49,078 nucleotides of DNA, taken from positions 1-49,078 of IMG/VR virus record IMGVR_UViG_3300005253_000038. One strand, 5' to 3'. A program made the position numbers and the translations under genes. Position 1 is the stretch's first letter, and each line of letters begins with the position of its first letter. This document shows, in pieces, positions 23,742 to 30,383 of the stretch. The notes under the pieces were generated by a model that ran no database searches, was not told the DNA's origin, and worked only from the letters and a program-made list of their open reading frames with translations. This stretch comes from a virus.

Positions 23742-24083
23742 CTACTGCTCGCTAACAGGCTGCGCTAGGGCCGCTGTTGCCATGCCCGCAACTTCGGTGA
23801 TTACATGCCGCATGTTGCTCGCGCTTACGGCATCAAGCGTCATGCCGTTGTCTTTCAGAACCTTAGCGACCTTCTCGAAGTCCGGCTCAGGGAATACGTC
23901 TATCGGGTAAGCCTTAGACCATTCGACAATTTGCTCCAGCGCCTCCTCCATCTTCGAGAGCCTTGCTTCGAGGGCGAACTTTTCATCTTTGAGCCGTCTT
24001 ATTTCTTGACGATAAACGTCAGCCCGACAGCCGTTAGTTTTGCACCACGTTTCAATAATGATCGGATGTCTATCCTCACTCAT
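23742..24083 (-). CDS. Hypothetical coiled-coil protein
   Basis: 113 residues from ATG 24083, chosen because AGGAGAGAG precedes it; an ATG at 24104 lacks a site. Residues about 20-50 form a charged coiled coil (YRQEIRRLKDEKFALEARL). Two Cys in W-C-K-T-N-G-C lie before it, and a second helix (DFEKVAKVLKDNG) follows. No family recognised. Confidence 0.6.
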   Translation of the reverse strand: MSEDRHPIIIETWCKTNGCRADVYRQEIRRLKDEKFALEARLSKMEEALEQIVEWSKAYPIDVFPEPDFEKVAKVLKDNGMTLDAVSASNMRHVITEVAGMATAALAQPVSEQ

Positions 24084-24224
24084 CACTCTCTCCTGCTCTA
24101 CCATGTTTTGATAATGGAGCTTATCGCAACCAAAACGCCTCCAGGGGTACTACTCACGCCGTAAAACTCCACGAATTCAGCCGAATTTATGGACTCGAAG
24201 CCCATGAATTTCTTTAAGGTGCCT

Positions 24225-24563
24225 TTAGTCTCTCCGGTAGGCGGTAATTGCGTCCTGAAAATTGTCTAGCGCAATCTCATCGCCCACATGATAGAAGCCC
24301 TCATCGGCCGAACCGAATGGCGCAAGTGTTTGCTCGTAAGCAATCGCCATATTCACCACCGCCAACAGCGCATCACGGTCTCTCCGAGATTCTGCTACTT
24401 TCATCGCAGTCATTTCCGGGGCTAATGGATCGCCTCGAAGAAACGCAAGGATGTCGATGAATGTCGGCTTATAGTCGTCGGGCAATTCGTCAAATCTCTG
24501 CGCAAACAACTCGCCTAAATCCTCGACAAGCCCCTCCCGCATATCTGCCCACGGGTCACTCAT
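24225..24563 (-). CDS. Hypothetical acidic helical protein
   Basis: 112 residues from ATG 24563 (MSDPWADMREG), which has GGAGG seven bases upstream and overlaps the previous stop by 8 bases. Strongly acidic and helical, with repeated Leu/Ala faces (LGELFAQRFDELPDDY, then RDALLAVVNMAIAYEQ). Acidic small proteins of phage accessory operons can act as DNA mimics or inhibitors, but nothing specific is visible. Confidence 0.6.
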   Translation of the reverse strand: MSDPWADMREGLVEDLGELFAQRFDELPDDYKPTFIDILAFLRGDPLAPEMTAMKVAESRRDRDALLAVVNMAIAYEQTLAPFGSADEGFYHVGDEIALDNFQDAITAYRRD

Positions 24564-24765
24564 ACGGATACCTCCAGTCGCCGTACCATTCAACAAACCG
24601 CACCGGCACAGTATTCCAAAACCAATACGATAGCCGTCGCTTGATGCCCATCCTTCCCGTTGCGTCACAGTTTTGGCATGGAGTATATGGGCCGCCCTCT
24701 CCTGGCTCTAGGTCCACGTATTCTGTCCAGCCACCCGTGCCTTCACAAATCGGACACTCAAACAT
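24556..24765 (-). CDS. DnaJ-type zinc-knuckle protein
   Basis: 69 residues from ATG 24765 (TGATG overlap; GGAGG eight bases upstream). Two knuckles, CPICEGTGG and CQNCDATGR, give the C-x-x-C-x-G-x-G repeats of DnaJ zinc domains. A basic/aromatic tail follows (RRLSYWFWNTVPVRFVEWYGDW). No J domain is attached. Probably a zinc-binding adaptor of unknown target. Confidence 0.65.
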   Translation of the reverse strand: MFECPICEGTGGWTEYVDLEPGEGGPYTPCQNCDATGRMGIKRRLSYWFWNTVPVRFVEWYGDWRYPYE

Positions 24766-24959
24766 CAAAACGGCCTCCATCCCTGCTTTGCCACCTCGTC
24801 CCACCACGCGTCCCTGGTATCCCGCATCTCGGTGGCGAAGCTGCCCTCCGCGTTCCTGATAGCCGCCGGGAAGACCTCCAGCAGCAGCCACGACAGCTCG
24901 TCGGCTGTTAGCTTCAGCGTGTACGTTTCCACTTTCTTTTTCACGTCAGTCTTTAGCAT
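24765..24959 (-). CDS. Hypothetical small protein
   Basis: 64 residues from ATG 24959 with AAGGAG six bases upstream; longer in-frame starts overlap the upstream gene more. Basic first ten residues, then a helical body (LTADELSWLLLEVFPAAIRNAE) and an aromatic end (WWDEVAKQGWRPF). Not recognised. Confidence 0.6.
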   Translation of the reverse strand: MLKTDVKKKVETYTLKLTADELSWLLLEVFPAAIRNAEGSFATEMRDTRDAWWDEVAKQGWRPF

Positions 24960-25077
24960 CGGTCGCTCCTTGGTCTTCATCAAGGAACTGGGGTCCGTAA
25001 TACCATTCGAAGATTTCGGGATAGATTCGAAAGGCAATCCACCGTCTGAAATTGTGCCATCGACTGAATGTGTCCAT
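24946..25077 (-). CDS. Hypothetical small aromatic protein
   Basis: 43 residues from ATG 25077, with GGAGG seven bases upstream. Tryptophan and tyrosine rich (RWHNFRRWIAFRIYPEIFEWYYG) with an acidic end. Overlaps the next gene by 14 bases. A longer frame starting at 25140 lacks a ribosome site. Unknown function. Confidence 0.5.
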   Translation of the reverse strand: MDTFSRWHNFRRWIAFRIYPEIFEWYYGPQFLDEDQGATDAKD

Positions 25078-25153
25078 TTCGTTCCTCCAATAATTCAGGT
25101 GGGCGCAGGTCTCCTTCCGAGAGAGGCGGTCTCCCACCACCCTGCGCCCTTGG

Positions 25154-25669
25154 TTACGCTAGCTGTTCTTTTCGCTCCGCCGTGAAGTCCGGCTCATCCC
25201 AAACCTCGACCACAAAACGCCTTTGCACCCCCGGAACCTTGAAGGACAGAAAGGGGTCATTGGTGCGCCTATGTATGAAATGCTCAACCGAGAACTTGGC
25301 TTCGGGGATCGCTTGCTTGACGAGAAGCGCGGTGTCTATGGCAAACTCAGGAATCGGTTCATCGTATTCCTCGATAGGGGTTGTCCACCAGCTACCGCTG
25401 TTCCAGTTGTCATTCCTGACCTTGGTCTTGTAGCGACCGACATCCTTGTTATCGAAAATCTGAACGTCAGCTTGGCGCAGCCCCTCCTCGACATCTTGTA
25501 TCGTCAGTTGGGATCGCGTCTCGCCCACGGCAAGCGAAAGCTCTCGATAACCGAGCGCAAGTCGGGCAAGCGCAGCCCTTTTGATACGGCCCTTGGTGCT
25601 CTTAAGTTGCTCGGTTCCAGTGACGACTATCGCCGGTATTGCTACATAATCCTGCTTTACGAGTTCCAT
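25154..25669 (-). CDS. Hypothetical protein of the accessory operon
   Basis: 171 residues, strong ribosome site GGAGGAGGTAACG. Mixed alpha/beta with a basic region (KSTKGRIKRAALARLALGYREL, split around residues 23-44), a Trp-rich centre (WNSGSWWTTPIEEYDEP) and a late RRFVVEVWDEPDF strand. No catalytic signature I can assign. Among the largest proteins of the leftward operon. Confidence 0.65.
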   Translation of the reverse strand: MELVKQDYVAIPAIVVTGTEQLKSTKGRIKRAALARLALGYRELSLAVGETRSQLTIQDVEEGLRQADVQIFDNKDVGRYKTKVRNDNWNSGSWWTTPIEEYDEPIPEFAIDTALLVKQAIPEAKFSVEHFIHRRTNDPFLSFKVPGVQRRFVVEVWDEPDFTAERKEQLA

Positions 25670-25699
25670 CGTTACCTCCTCCGTGGCGTCGATTTACGC

Positions 25700-26335
25700 C
25701 TACTGAAATTCGATTACCTTCTTCGGATTGCCTTTGTCATTCAGGATGGCCTTAGCCTTCATGGCTTGCGGGGGCGCGAACTCGTGGCCCACGTCTAAGT
25801 CACCAATGGGGAACACGCCTTCCATGACCTCCTCCCACACGGTGACGCCAAACTTCTGCCACCGGCCACCGTACACCTTGGCCAGCTTCGTTCCGCTATC
25901 GGTGACGACAATCTTGAATTTGTCAACTTTGAAGATGTCGTACTCGTCCCCGTTGTCATCAATGGGGGTGCGCGTCTCTGTGGCAGGTGCCTCTTCTGCA
26001 GCCCGCCCGCCAGTAGGCGGCGGCTCTTCGGCGGGCGAATAGTCTCTGGCTGTCGCTTCGGCACCTCTATCGAATGCCGTGACCTCCGCACCTAACGCCT
26101 TAGCTATCTCGTCCACCGTGGGCTGGCCGTTGAGGAATGCGGCCGCCGCCTTCTCGGTATTCTCCTGGATCTTCTCGATGCACCATGTAGCCAAGCCAGC
26201 CTGGAAGCTGTCCTTGTCTACCCCGCTGGGCAGGTCCTTTTCGATCCCTACATCTGAAATGTAAGTATTGTGAGGCTTGCCCTGGTCGTCGTGCCACAGC
26301 TTCCTGCCAATCGAAACTCGTATTCGTTCAGCCAT
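25700..26335 (-). CDS. Hypothetical two-part protein with acidic Pro-rich linker
   Basis: 211 residues, ribosome site AGGTGGAGA, overlapping the previous stop by 8 bases. The N-terminal part (about 1-85) has strands then a helix (AGLATWCIEKIQENTEKAAAA, split). A linker rich in Pro/Glu/Ala spans about 90-125. The C-terminal part is strand-rich (FKVDKFKIVVTDSGTKLAKVYG), which could be a small beta-barrel. Single-strand DNA binding would fit the layout, but no signature supports it. Confidence 0.6.
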   Translation of the reverse strand: MAERIRVSIGRKLWHDDQGKPHNTYISDVGIEKDLPSGVDKDSFQAGLATWCIEKIQENTEKAAAAFLNGQPTVDEIAKALGAEVTAFDRGAEATARDYSPAEEPPPTGGRAAEEAPATETRTPIDDNGDEYDIFKVDKFKIVVTDSGTKLAKVYGGRWQKFGVTVWEEVMEGVFPIGDLDVGHEFAPPQAMKAKAILNDKGNPKKVIEFQ

Positions 26336-26528
26336 TCTCCACCTCCATTACTTGACTGCAATCGGAATGCGCGTACTTGTACGTTCGCGTGTACCCGCCC
26401 TCGGTCCTCTGTTGTTCGAAGTTGTATCGTTCTGCTACCTCTCGCGTCCACACCCCTCGCGTAATGTCGTCGCCCTTATAGATACGAAGGTTGCATATCG
26501 GGCAGCGACCAGCGAAGCGGGCTTTCAT
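26328..26528 (-). CDS. Zinc-finger protein (RFAGRCPICN type)
   Basis: 66 residues from ATG 26528, which overlaps the stop of the upstream basic peptide (ATGA); an earlier ATG at 26612 lies inside another gene. MKARFAGRCPICNLRIYKGDDI with a late H-S-D-C gives a C-x-x-C...H...C site, as in small phage proteins that open with K-A-R-F/Y-x-G-x-C-P-x-C. Probably zinc-binding, with DNA or protein as partner. Confidence 0.6.
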   Translation of the reverse strand: MKARFAGRCPICNLRIYKGDDITRGVWTREVAERYNFEQQRTEGGYTRTYKYAHSDCSQVMEVENG

Positions 26529-26590
26529 CGCTTTACCATCGTGGGTTTCTTGGTCGTCATGGCTCGCTTCCCGCTGTTGGGTTTCTTCAC
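26525..26590 (-). CDS. 21-residue basic KKP-repeat peptide
   Basis: GTG 26590 overlaps the upstream stop (GTGA) and its own stop overlaps the next start (ATGA), so it is held in a coupled chain. The peptide is nearly two 12-residue units of the form KKP-xxx-KRA-xxx (KKPNSGKRAMTT, KKPTMVKR). A related repeat, at DNA and residue level, lies at 28456-28563. Highly positively charged; nucleic-acid binding is likely if expressed. Confidence 0.4.
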   Translation of the reverse strand: MKKPNSGKRAMTTKKPTMVKR

Positions 26591-26748
26591 TCTTTTGGCT
26601 CGGTCTCGTCATCGCAGTAGGTGCACCAGTCCTCGCCCTCTACAAATTCGCTTATGTATAAATACTCGCCACATAAAACACACGTCTTGTTGATGACCTC
26701 AAGCAACTCGCCGTCGTAAGCCCAGGCGGCGACGATGGTTAGCGTCAC
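26587..26748 (-). CDS. Small four-cysteine zinc-ribbon protein
   Basis: 53 residues from GTG 26748, overlapping the previous stop (GTGA), with GGAGG six bases upstream. A short strand pair (TLTIVAAWAYDGELLEVI) is followed by CVLCG and CTYCD, a compact zinc ribbon. Acidic end. Not recognised further. Confidence 0.6.
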   Translation of the reverse strand: MTLTIVAAWAYDGELLEVINKTCVLCGEYLYISEFVEGEDWCTYCDDETEPKE

Positions 26749-27131
26749 CGGAAGCCTCCGTATTCTGGCTGGTCCGCATCCTCTTCCATTTCGCGGTGTA
26801 TGCGTTCTTCGTTGGTCTCCGCCTCCAGTGCGGATGCGTAGGCGCGAAGTTTTACAACCCTGCTCTTCCAATAAGCAACGGCCGACGCGCGTAGAGATGG
26901 AAATTTTGTGTCATGTATTGCCTCCCCCTGCATCGACATACAAGTATTAGAAAGCCTTTGAGCGTCATCCGCGCTCAACTGTTCGACGGCATTGAGGCGG
27001 CGCTCGATAGCGGTAGGCGATAGAAGTTCGCCACAAGCACAAGCGGCAAGTCCCACGATTGCGCTATATTGACACTTATCGCAATCTGGCCCCTCTACTT
27101 GCAATCGGAACGAATGCACATGCTCAGACAA
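26745..27131 (-). CDS. His/Cys zinc-binding protein, relative of the 36510 gene
   Basis: 128 residues, TTG start at 27131 directly after a long hairpin. EHVHSF, then CDKCQ and CACGELLSPTAIERRLN give an H-x-H plus Cys pattern. The rightward early gene at 36510 has the same order (EHRHEWW, CKHCELVLTPRLIDKRLN), so the two are divergent homologues in opposite operons. A long charged helix (about 75-120) follows. Role unknown. Confidence 0.6.
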   Translation of the reverse strand: MSEHVHSFRLQVEGPDCDKCQYSAIVGLAACACGELLSPTAIERRLNAVEQLSADDAQRLSNTCMSMQGEAIHDTKFPSLRASAVAYWKSRVVKLRAYASALEAETNEERIHREMEEDADQPEYGGFR

Positions 27132-27187
27132 CGGGGCACCGCTGTCCCTCTAGAGGTCTGCCGCCCCTGCGAATCAACGGTGCCCCG
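27132..27187 (-). other. Long stem-loop with conserved arm, copy 1
   Basis: On the minus strand CGGGGCACCGTTG pairs with CAGCGGTGCCCCG over 13 bases (one G-U), enclosing CCTCTAGAGG. The downstream arm plus two bases (plus-strand 27130-27144) is identical to 28031-28045 upstream of the RNA ligase gene. Its 5' arm covers the end of the 27174 gene. Possible RNase III site or translational control element. Confidence 0.6.
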
Positions 27188-27404
27188 AAATCCCATCCCA
27201 TAGCGCCATCGCCTCTACTAACGAAGTCTCCTGCGGATAATGACTCTTGATAGCCGCCAGGATGCTGCGGTCAAAGACCGCGGTAGCGGGCCAGCGTTCG
27301 CTGACGGCCCGGATGTAGAGATCCGCATCCGCTTTCGGAAGCTGGCCCTGGAGGACCAGCGCCGAGAGTTCGTTTATGAAGTCGTTGTGGATGGGGTCAG
27401 TCAC
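27174..27404 (-). CDS. Hypothetical helical protein, coupled to RNA ligase
   Basis: 76 residues from GTG 27404, overlapping the ligase stop by 8 bases, with AAGGA eight bases upstream. All-helical (FINELSALVLQGQLPKADADLY, split; SILAAIKSHYP). Its last codons form one arm of a long RNA hairpin. Not recognised; co-translation with the ligase hints at a shared pathway. Confidence 0.6.
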   Translation of the reverse strand: MTDPIHNDFINELSALVLQGQLPKADADLYIRAVSERWPATAVFDRSILAAIKSHYPQETSLVEAMALWDGISGHR

Positions 27405-28017
27405 TGGGGAAATCCTTGCTCTTTATCTTGGAAATAACGCGGCGTCCAGCACGATCCAATAACTCAACAGCGGGGCGCATTACCAGCCCCTCCGCAGCGA
27501 AGTCCCCGAACGTGGACTGGATACCGTCCTGAGCGAACCGGACAGCGGCCATTAGCGAACCCCCGCCCATGACTGGAGCCGTAGCTATGCCCATCTTGGT
27601 TGCGATGTCGTACACGTCGTCGCGACGCAGCCAGTAGTCTCCTATCCGCACGTCAAACAGAATGAACGAGACGCCATCTGGTATGTAGTTGCCGCCGCCC
27701 TTCTGGATCTTCGCACCATAGCCTTCGCCATAAAGACAGACGGACTCAAACTCACTGAACATCTCAGGGTTGAACATCTCGCCCAACTTCTCATAGAGAA
27801 ACGCGGGCAGTTGAGCCTTGTCAGTCTTGCCCCCAAACCGCAGCTGTCCGTCCCACATAATGCGAATGTTGGTTCCGTCTATTTTTTCAGTGAACCACCA
27901 CTGGCTATTAGCGAGATAGGCAAATTCAGGCGTGGCCCAATCCCCTTCGATCAACGTCTTGTAGTTGTTCTCGGGGTCACGCGTCCATGCAGTTGCTATT
28001 TTGTGATACTTATTCAT
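27397..28017 (-). CDS. RNA ligase (Rnl2-like nucleotidyltransferase)
   Basis: 206 residues, ribosome site GGAGGG four bases before the ATG. EKIDGTN gives motif I (nucleophile Lys 45), LRFGGK fits the following strand, GEGYGAKIQ and FILFDVRIG match motifs III/IIIa, EGLVMRP (176-182) motif IV and SKIKSKDF (196-203) motif V. These are the marks of ATP-dependent RNA ligases, which activate a 5' phosphate through an adenylate. It lacks an extra C-terminal domain. No kinase or phosphatase partner lies beside it. Phage RNA ligases commonly repair RNA cut by host defence nucleases. Confidence 0.8.
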   Translation of the reverse strand: MNKYHKIATAWTRDPENNYKTLIEGDWATPEFAYLANSQWWFTEKIDGTNIRIMWDGQLRFGGKTDKAQLPAFLYEKLGEMFNPEMFSEFESVCLYGEGYGAKIQKGGGNYIPDGVSFILFDVRIGDYWLRRDDVYDIATKMGIATAPVMGGGSLMAAVRFAQDGIQSTFGDFAAEGLVMRPAVELLDRAGRRVISKIKSKDFPSD

Positions 28018-28032
28018 CTATCCCTCCAGAAA

Positions 28033-28103
28033 CGGGGCACCGCTGGGCCGGGTACTAGCAGCGCCAATTTGGGACGCTGACCTACACAAACAGCGGCACC
28101 CCG
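28033..28103 (-). other. Long stem-loop with conserved arm, copy 2
   Basis: On the minus strand CGGGGTGCCGCTG pairs with CAGCGGTGCCCCG over 13 bases (two G-U). A smaller inner hairpin (AGCG...CGCT around 28060-28078) lies inside. It sits just before the ribosome site of the RNA ligase gene and shares a 15-base arm with the copy at 27130-27144. Confidence 0.6.
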
Positions 28104-28118
28104 GTTCGCGGCTGGTTG

Positions 28119-28304
28119 CTATCTGGCGAGCAGCACCAAGTTCTCGGGACGATTGTCAGTCAGATCACCGTTCTTGTGATGGATGTCAACGCCCTTGCGT
28201 GTTAGTCGTGCTAAGAATTCCTCTGCGCTGTACCTCATAGGTTCTATTTTCCGCGTGCGGTTTTGGAGCTGTACGTCTTTTTCTATTCTTTCTTCCCAGT
28301 TCAT
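28119..28304 (-). CDS. Truncated HNH-like protein
   Basis: 61 residues, ribosome site AAGGAGACAGAC. The C-terminal VDIHHKNGDLTDNRPENLVLL is the core of phage HNH nucleases (H-H, N, N-L). The chain ends where a downstream helix and zinc knuckle would be expected. The N-terminal half is charged and helical. It may be a minimal HNH domain or a decayed homing nuclease. First clear gene of the leftward operon. Confidence 0.6.
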   Translation of the reverse strand: MNWEERIEKDVQLQNRTRKIEPMRYSAEEFLARLTRKGVDIHHKNGDLTDNRPENLVLLAR

Positions 28305-28455
28305 GTCTGTCTCCTTTGCGCCCGTATGGCGCTATGTGCCGCACCTCAGTCCCGTGTTCGGTGCGGTCGTACGCAGCAAGTGTTTGCGTCGTGGTCCGCC
28401 ATCCAGTCCGGCTATCCCTACCACTGGCCTCTCCACCAACAAGCGGCGACGCTGC

Positions 28456-28563
28456 CGGGCCTGCGCTTCGCTTCCCTTCTACGGTTTCCTTAGTTTCAAT
28501 GGCTCGCTTCTCGCTGCTGGGTTTCTTACCCGCGCTGGCTCGCTTAGCGTCCCTGGGCTTCTT
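28456..28563 (-). repeat. Three 36-base repeats encoding KKP-xxx-KRA-xxx
   Basis: Minus-strand units begin at 28563, 28527 and 28491 (AAGAAGCCC, AAGAAACCC, AAGGAAACC) and each continues to a GAAGCGA or TAAGCGA block. In one frame they read KKPRDAKRASAG, KKPSSEKRAIET, KETVEGKRSAGP. The frame continues to the HNH-like gene, but no usual start codon follows the promoter at 28590-28617. This may be a gene remnant or unusual start. A related pair of units is at 26525-26590. Confidence 0.5.
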
Positions 28564-28589
28564 GACGTTACTGGCTTTATCGTGCCTAA

Positions 28590-28617
28590 AGTATACACCC
28601 AGCCTAACAAATGTCAA
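28590..28617 (-). promoter_or_regulatory. Leftward promoter of accessory operon
   Basis: On the minus strand TTGACA (28612-28617), 16 bases, TATACT (28590-28595). It faces away from the repressor gene at 28664, so operator sites for that repressor would be expected between 28590 and 28660. The stretch 28305-28663 otherwise holds only the KKP repeats. Confidence 0.75.
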
Positions 28618-28663
28618 GTAGAATACCCATATTGGTGGTACACTAGGAGGGAGGAAGGCAAAC

Positions 28664-28951
28664 TTGACAAAGAAGCGGCAGAGGCGTAAGATGTCCGAAC
28701 AAGGAGGCAAAGTGTTTGAGATGAAAAACGGGACCGTTCGTATCATGGTCCCCCAGCTCCGTGCCGAGAAGAAGGTGAAGGTGAACGACATCGCCAAGGC
28801 CCTCAACATCAGCAGACAGACAGCATCTCTGATCGCCAACGGCAAGCAGCTACCACAGAAGCCAGAGGATCTTCAGAAGCTATGCGATTTGTTTGGCGTT
28901 GGTATGGAAGACCTTGTGCGCTCGGAAAGCGGAGCACGGGAGGCCGCATAA
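28664..28951 (+). CDS. XRE-family repressor-like regulator
   Basis: 95 residues from TTG 28664, which has GGAGGGAGGAAGG just upstream; ATG 28691 is a weaker alternative (86 residues). A basic N-terminus precedes a helix-turn-helix domain (about 33-85: KVNDIAKALNISRQTASLIANGKQLP, split), the DNA-reading fold of CI/Cro-type regulators. No dimerisation or peptidase domain follows. Located between the leftward accessory promoter and the integrase, it is the best candidate for the lysogeny repressor or a Cro-like regulator. Confidence 0.8.
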   Translation: MTKKRQRRKMSEQGGKVFEMKNGTVRIMVPQLRAEKKVKVNDIAKALNISRQTASLIANGKQLPQKPEDLQKLCDLFGVGMEDLVRSESGAREAA

Positions 28952-28980
28952 ATGCACGGCCTCTTGAAAAGCAGTGTAAG

Positions 28981-29010
28981 TGCGCCACGTGGGAGTCGAA
29001 CCCACAACCT
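28981..29010 (-). other. attP-like copy of a tRNA 3' end
   Basis: On the minus strand AGGTT is followed by GTGGG-TTCGACT-CCCAC, a perfect five-base T-stem with a canonical T-loop, and then GTGGCGCA, a seven-base acceptor strand plus discriminator. No matching 5' half (GCGCCAC) exists upstream, so this is not a whole tRNA. It lies between the repressor and the integrase stop, the usual place of attP. A dyad (CTGC-GGCT/AGCC-GCAG) adjoins at 29010-29030. Confidence 0.75.
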
Positions 29011-29040
29011 GCGGCTAGTGAGCCTGCAGAGACAGGCGTG

Positions 29041-29907
29041 CTAGTCCCACAACAAGTTGGCGTAAGCCGTGAGCTTAGCCCCTTCTGTGTATTTCGCGAA
29101 GACCGAGTGGGTTCGCCATCCCCCCTGAGCCATTACCAACCTATCGGGCACGCCCCGCTCCACCGCGTGAGCGGCACCGCCGCGTCTGAAATCGTGCGGC
29201 GACACCCTGAAGCCGACGTGCTTATTGAGGCGCTTGATGACACAGCGGAACCCGCCCTGCGTGAGCTTGGTTCCTGTCATGCTAACGAAGAGATAGGGAT
29301 CTCCTTCGAGGGACCGCTGTTGACGGACGGCCAGCCATTCTCTTATTGCATCAGCAGTGCGGTCACTGAAGACTTTAGTCTCCCAGTTGCGGCCTTTGTG
29401 GTTGGTGGCTTTGGTGTCCACTCGGAGCATCTTCAGTGAAATGTCCAGGTGGTAGAGCTGAATACGCACGATTTCAGACGACCTTAGAAGTGTGTCCCAT
29501 AAAACCAGAAGCATGGCGCGATTACGTATCGCCATTATTTTGTGGCATTTGCCGCAAGATTCTAATAAGAGTTCAAGTTGGTCAGGACGTAGAAATCGTT
29601 GAGGTTCCGCCTGACGCCTGGGAATTCGAAAATCTTGTAAGGGGTGCTCATCACCCGCCCATCTCAGATAAGCCTTTAGCGCCGATAAGTTAAGGCGCTG
29701 GCTGGCGTTCGACCAGCTGTGGCTTGAAAGGAATTTATCGTAGTCGGCACGGTTGACTTTGCCAAGTTGAACACCTTCCTCATTTAAGTACTCCTGAATG
29801 TAGGCAAGGTGATGAGCGTAAGCACGCTTGGTTGATTCCTCAGCGTCGAACTCCAAAAGAAACAAACTGACTGACATCTTACACGATCTTCTCTTAATAA
29901 ATGGCAT
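29041..29907 (-). CDS. Tyrosine-type site-specific integrase
   Basis: 288 residues from 29907; an internal ATG at 29877 (MSVSLFLLEF) is an equally weak alternative start. The N-terminal core-binding domain spans about 20-100. Catalytic residues are visible: Arg 142 in LLRSSEI, a Lys in the KATNHKG turn, H-x-x-R at 238-241 in SPHDFRR, Trp 264 in GGWRT in place of His, and nucleophile Tyr 273 in AKYTEG. It should recombine the adjacent attP with a host tRNA gene. No excisionase was identified. Confidence 0.9.
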   Translation of the reverse strand: MPFIKRRSCKMSVSLFLLEFDAEESTKRAYAHHLAYIQEYLNEEGVQLGKVNRADYDKFLSSHSWSNASQRLNLSALKAYLRWAGDEHPLQDFRIPRRQAEPQRFLRPDQLELLLESCGKCHKIMAIRNRAMLLVLWDTLLRSSEIVRIQLYHLDISLKMLRVDTKATNHKGRNWETKVFSDRTADAIREWLAVRQQRSLEGDPYLFVSMTGTKLTQGGFRCVIKRLNKHVGFRVSPHDFRRGGAAHAVERGVPDRLVMAQGGWRTHSVFAKYTEGAKLTAYANLLWD

Positions 29908-29913
29908 TTGTCA
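29902..29913. promoter_or_regulatory. TGACA-N2-TGTCA-like dyad, degenerate copy
   Basis: TGGCATTTGTCA has one mismatch in the left half-site. It lies between the divergent integrase and membrane-protein genes, overlapping the first integrase ATG. Related dyads are at 30381 and 30481. Confidence 0.4.
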
Positions 29914-29933
29914 CAAAAAACGGAGGCTGAATC

Positions 29934-30383
29934 ATGAGCGTCGTATTAGCAAGGACGTTTCTTCTGTTCGGGATGGGCATGAATCTGCTTGTCATGGTGT
30001 TTATCACGGGGCTTACCAGCCACGAGTGGTTCTGGCCCCTGTTTGCGTTAGTCGTGTTCGAGTTCGCGCTTTTCATTATTGCCTTGTTCGGCTACCTGCA
30101 GGTGACACACCACCTGATCCATCCAGCCAAAGAGAACGTCCCTTATCTGGCGCGAGTAATGACGGACGAAATCATGTCGCCAAACGTAGACGTGCGCGTG
30201 CTGCTGCAGAACCTGCGCGCGTGGAAAGAGAACTATGAATACACGTTAGATCTTGTTGAGTTGCGGCTGGAAGATCAGTTCAACATATTCGGCCAGGTCC
30301 GTAGAGGAGAGAACATTACGGATCAGCCACGAGCCCCCAGGCCCCCATCTGATTCAACCAGAGGCAACGGGGATTCCCGATGA
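29934..30383 (+). CDS. Two-span membrane protein
   Basis: 149 residues, ribosome site CGGAGGCTGAATC. Two hydrophobic segments (about 5-28 and 34-58: WFWPLFALVVFEFALFII) are followed by a cytoplasmic part with a helical region (NLRAWKENYEYTLDLVELRL) and a Pro/Arg tail. It is divergent from the integrase and starts the rightward middle operon. A role in superinfection exclusion or membrane sensing is possible; nothing specific is visible. Confidence 0.65.
   Translation: MSVVLARTFLLFGMGMNLLVMVFITGLTSHEWFWPLFALVVFEFALFIIALFGYLQVTHHLIHPAKENVPYLARVMTDEIMSPNVDVRVLLQNLRAWKENYEYTLDLVELRLEDQFNIFGQVRRGENITDQPRAPRPPSDSTRGNGDSR

Noticed and set aside
26328-26612. Start of the zinc-finger gene at 26612
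   Set aside because: No ribosome site there, and the ATG at 26528 is coupled by ATGA to the upstream small frame.
28186-28845. 219-residue leftward frame across the repressor gene
   Set aside because: Its start lies opposite the XRE gene and before the operon promoter. Only the KKP-repeat section is of interest.
28981-29045. Complete tRNA gene
   Set aside because: The T-arm and acceptor strand are perfect, but no matching 5' acceptor or D-arm lies upstream; an attP fragment fits.
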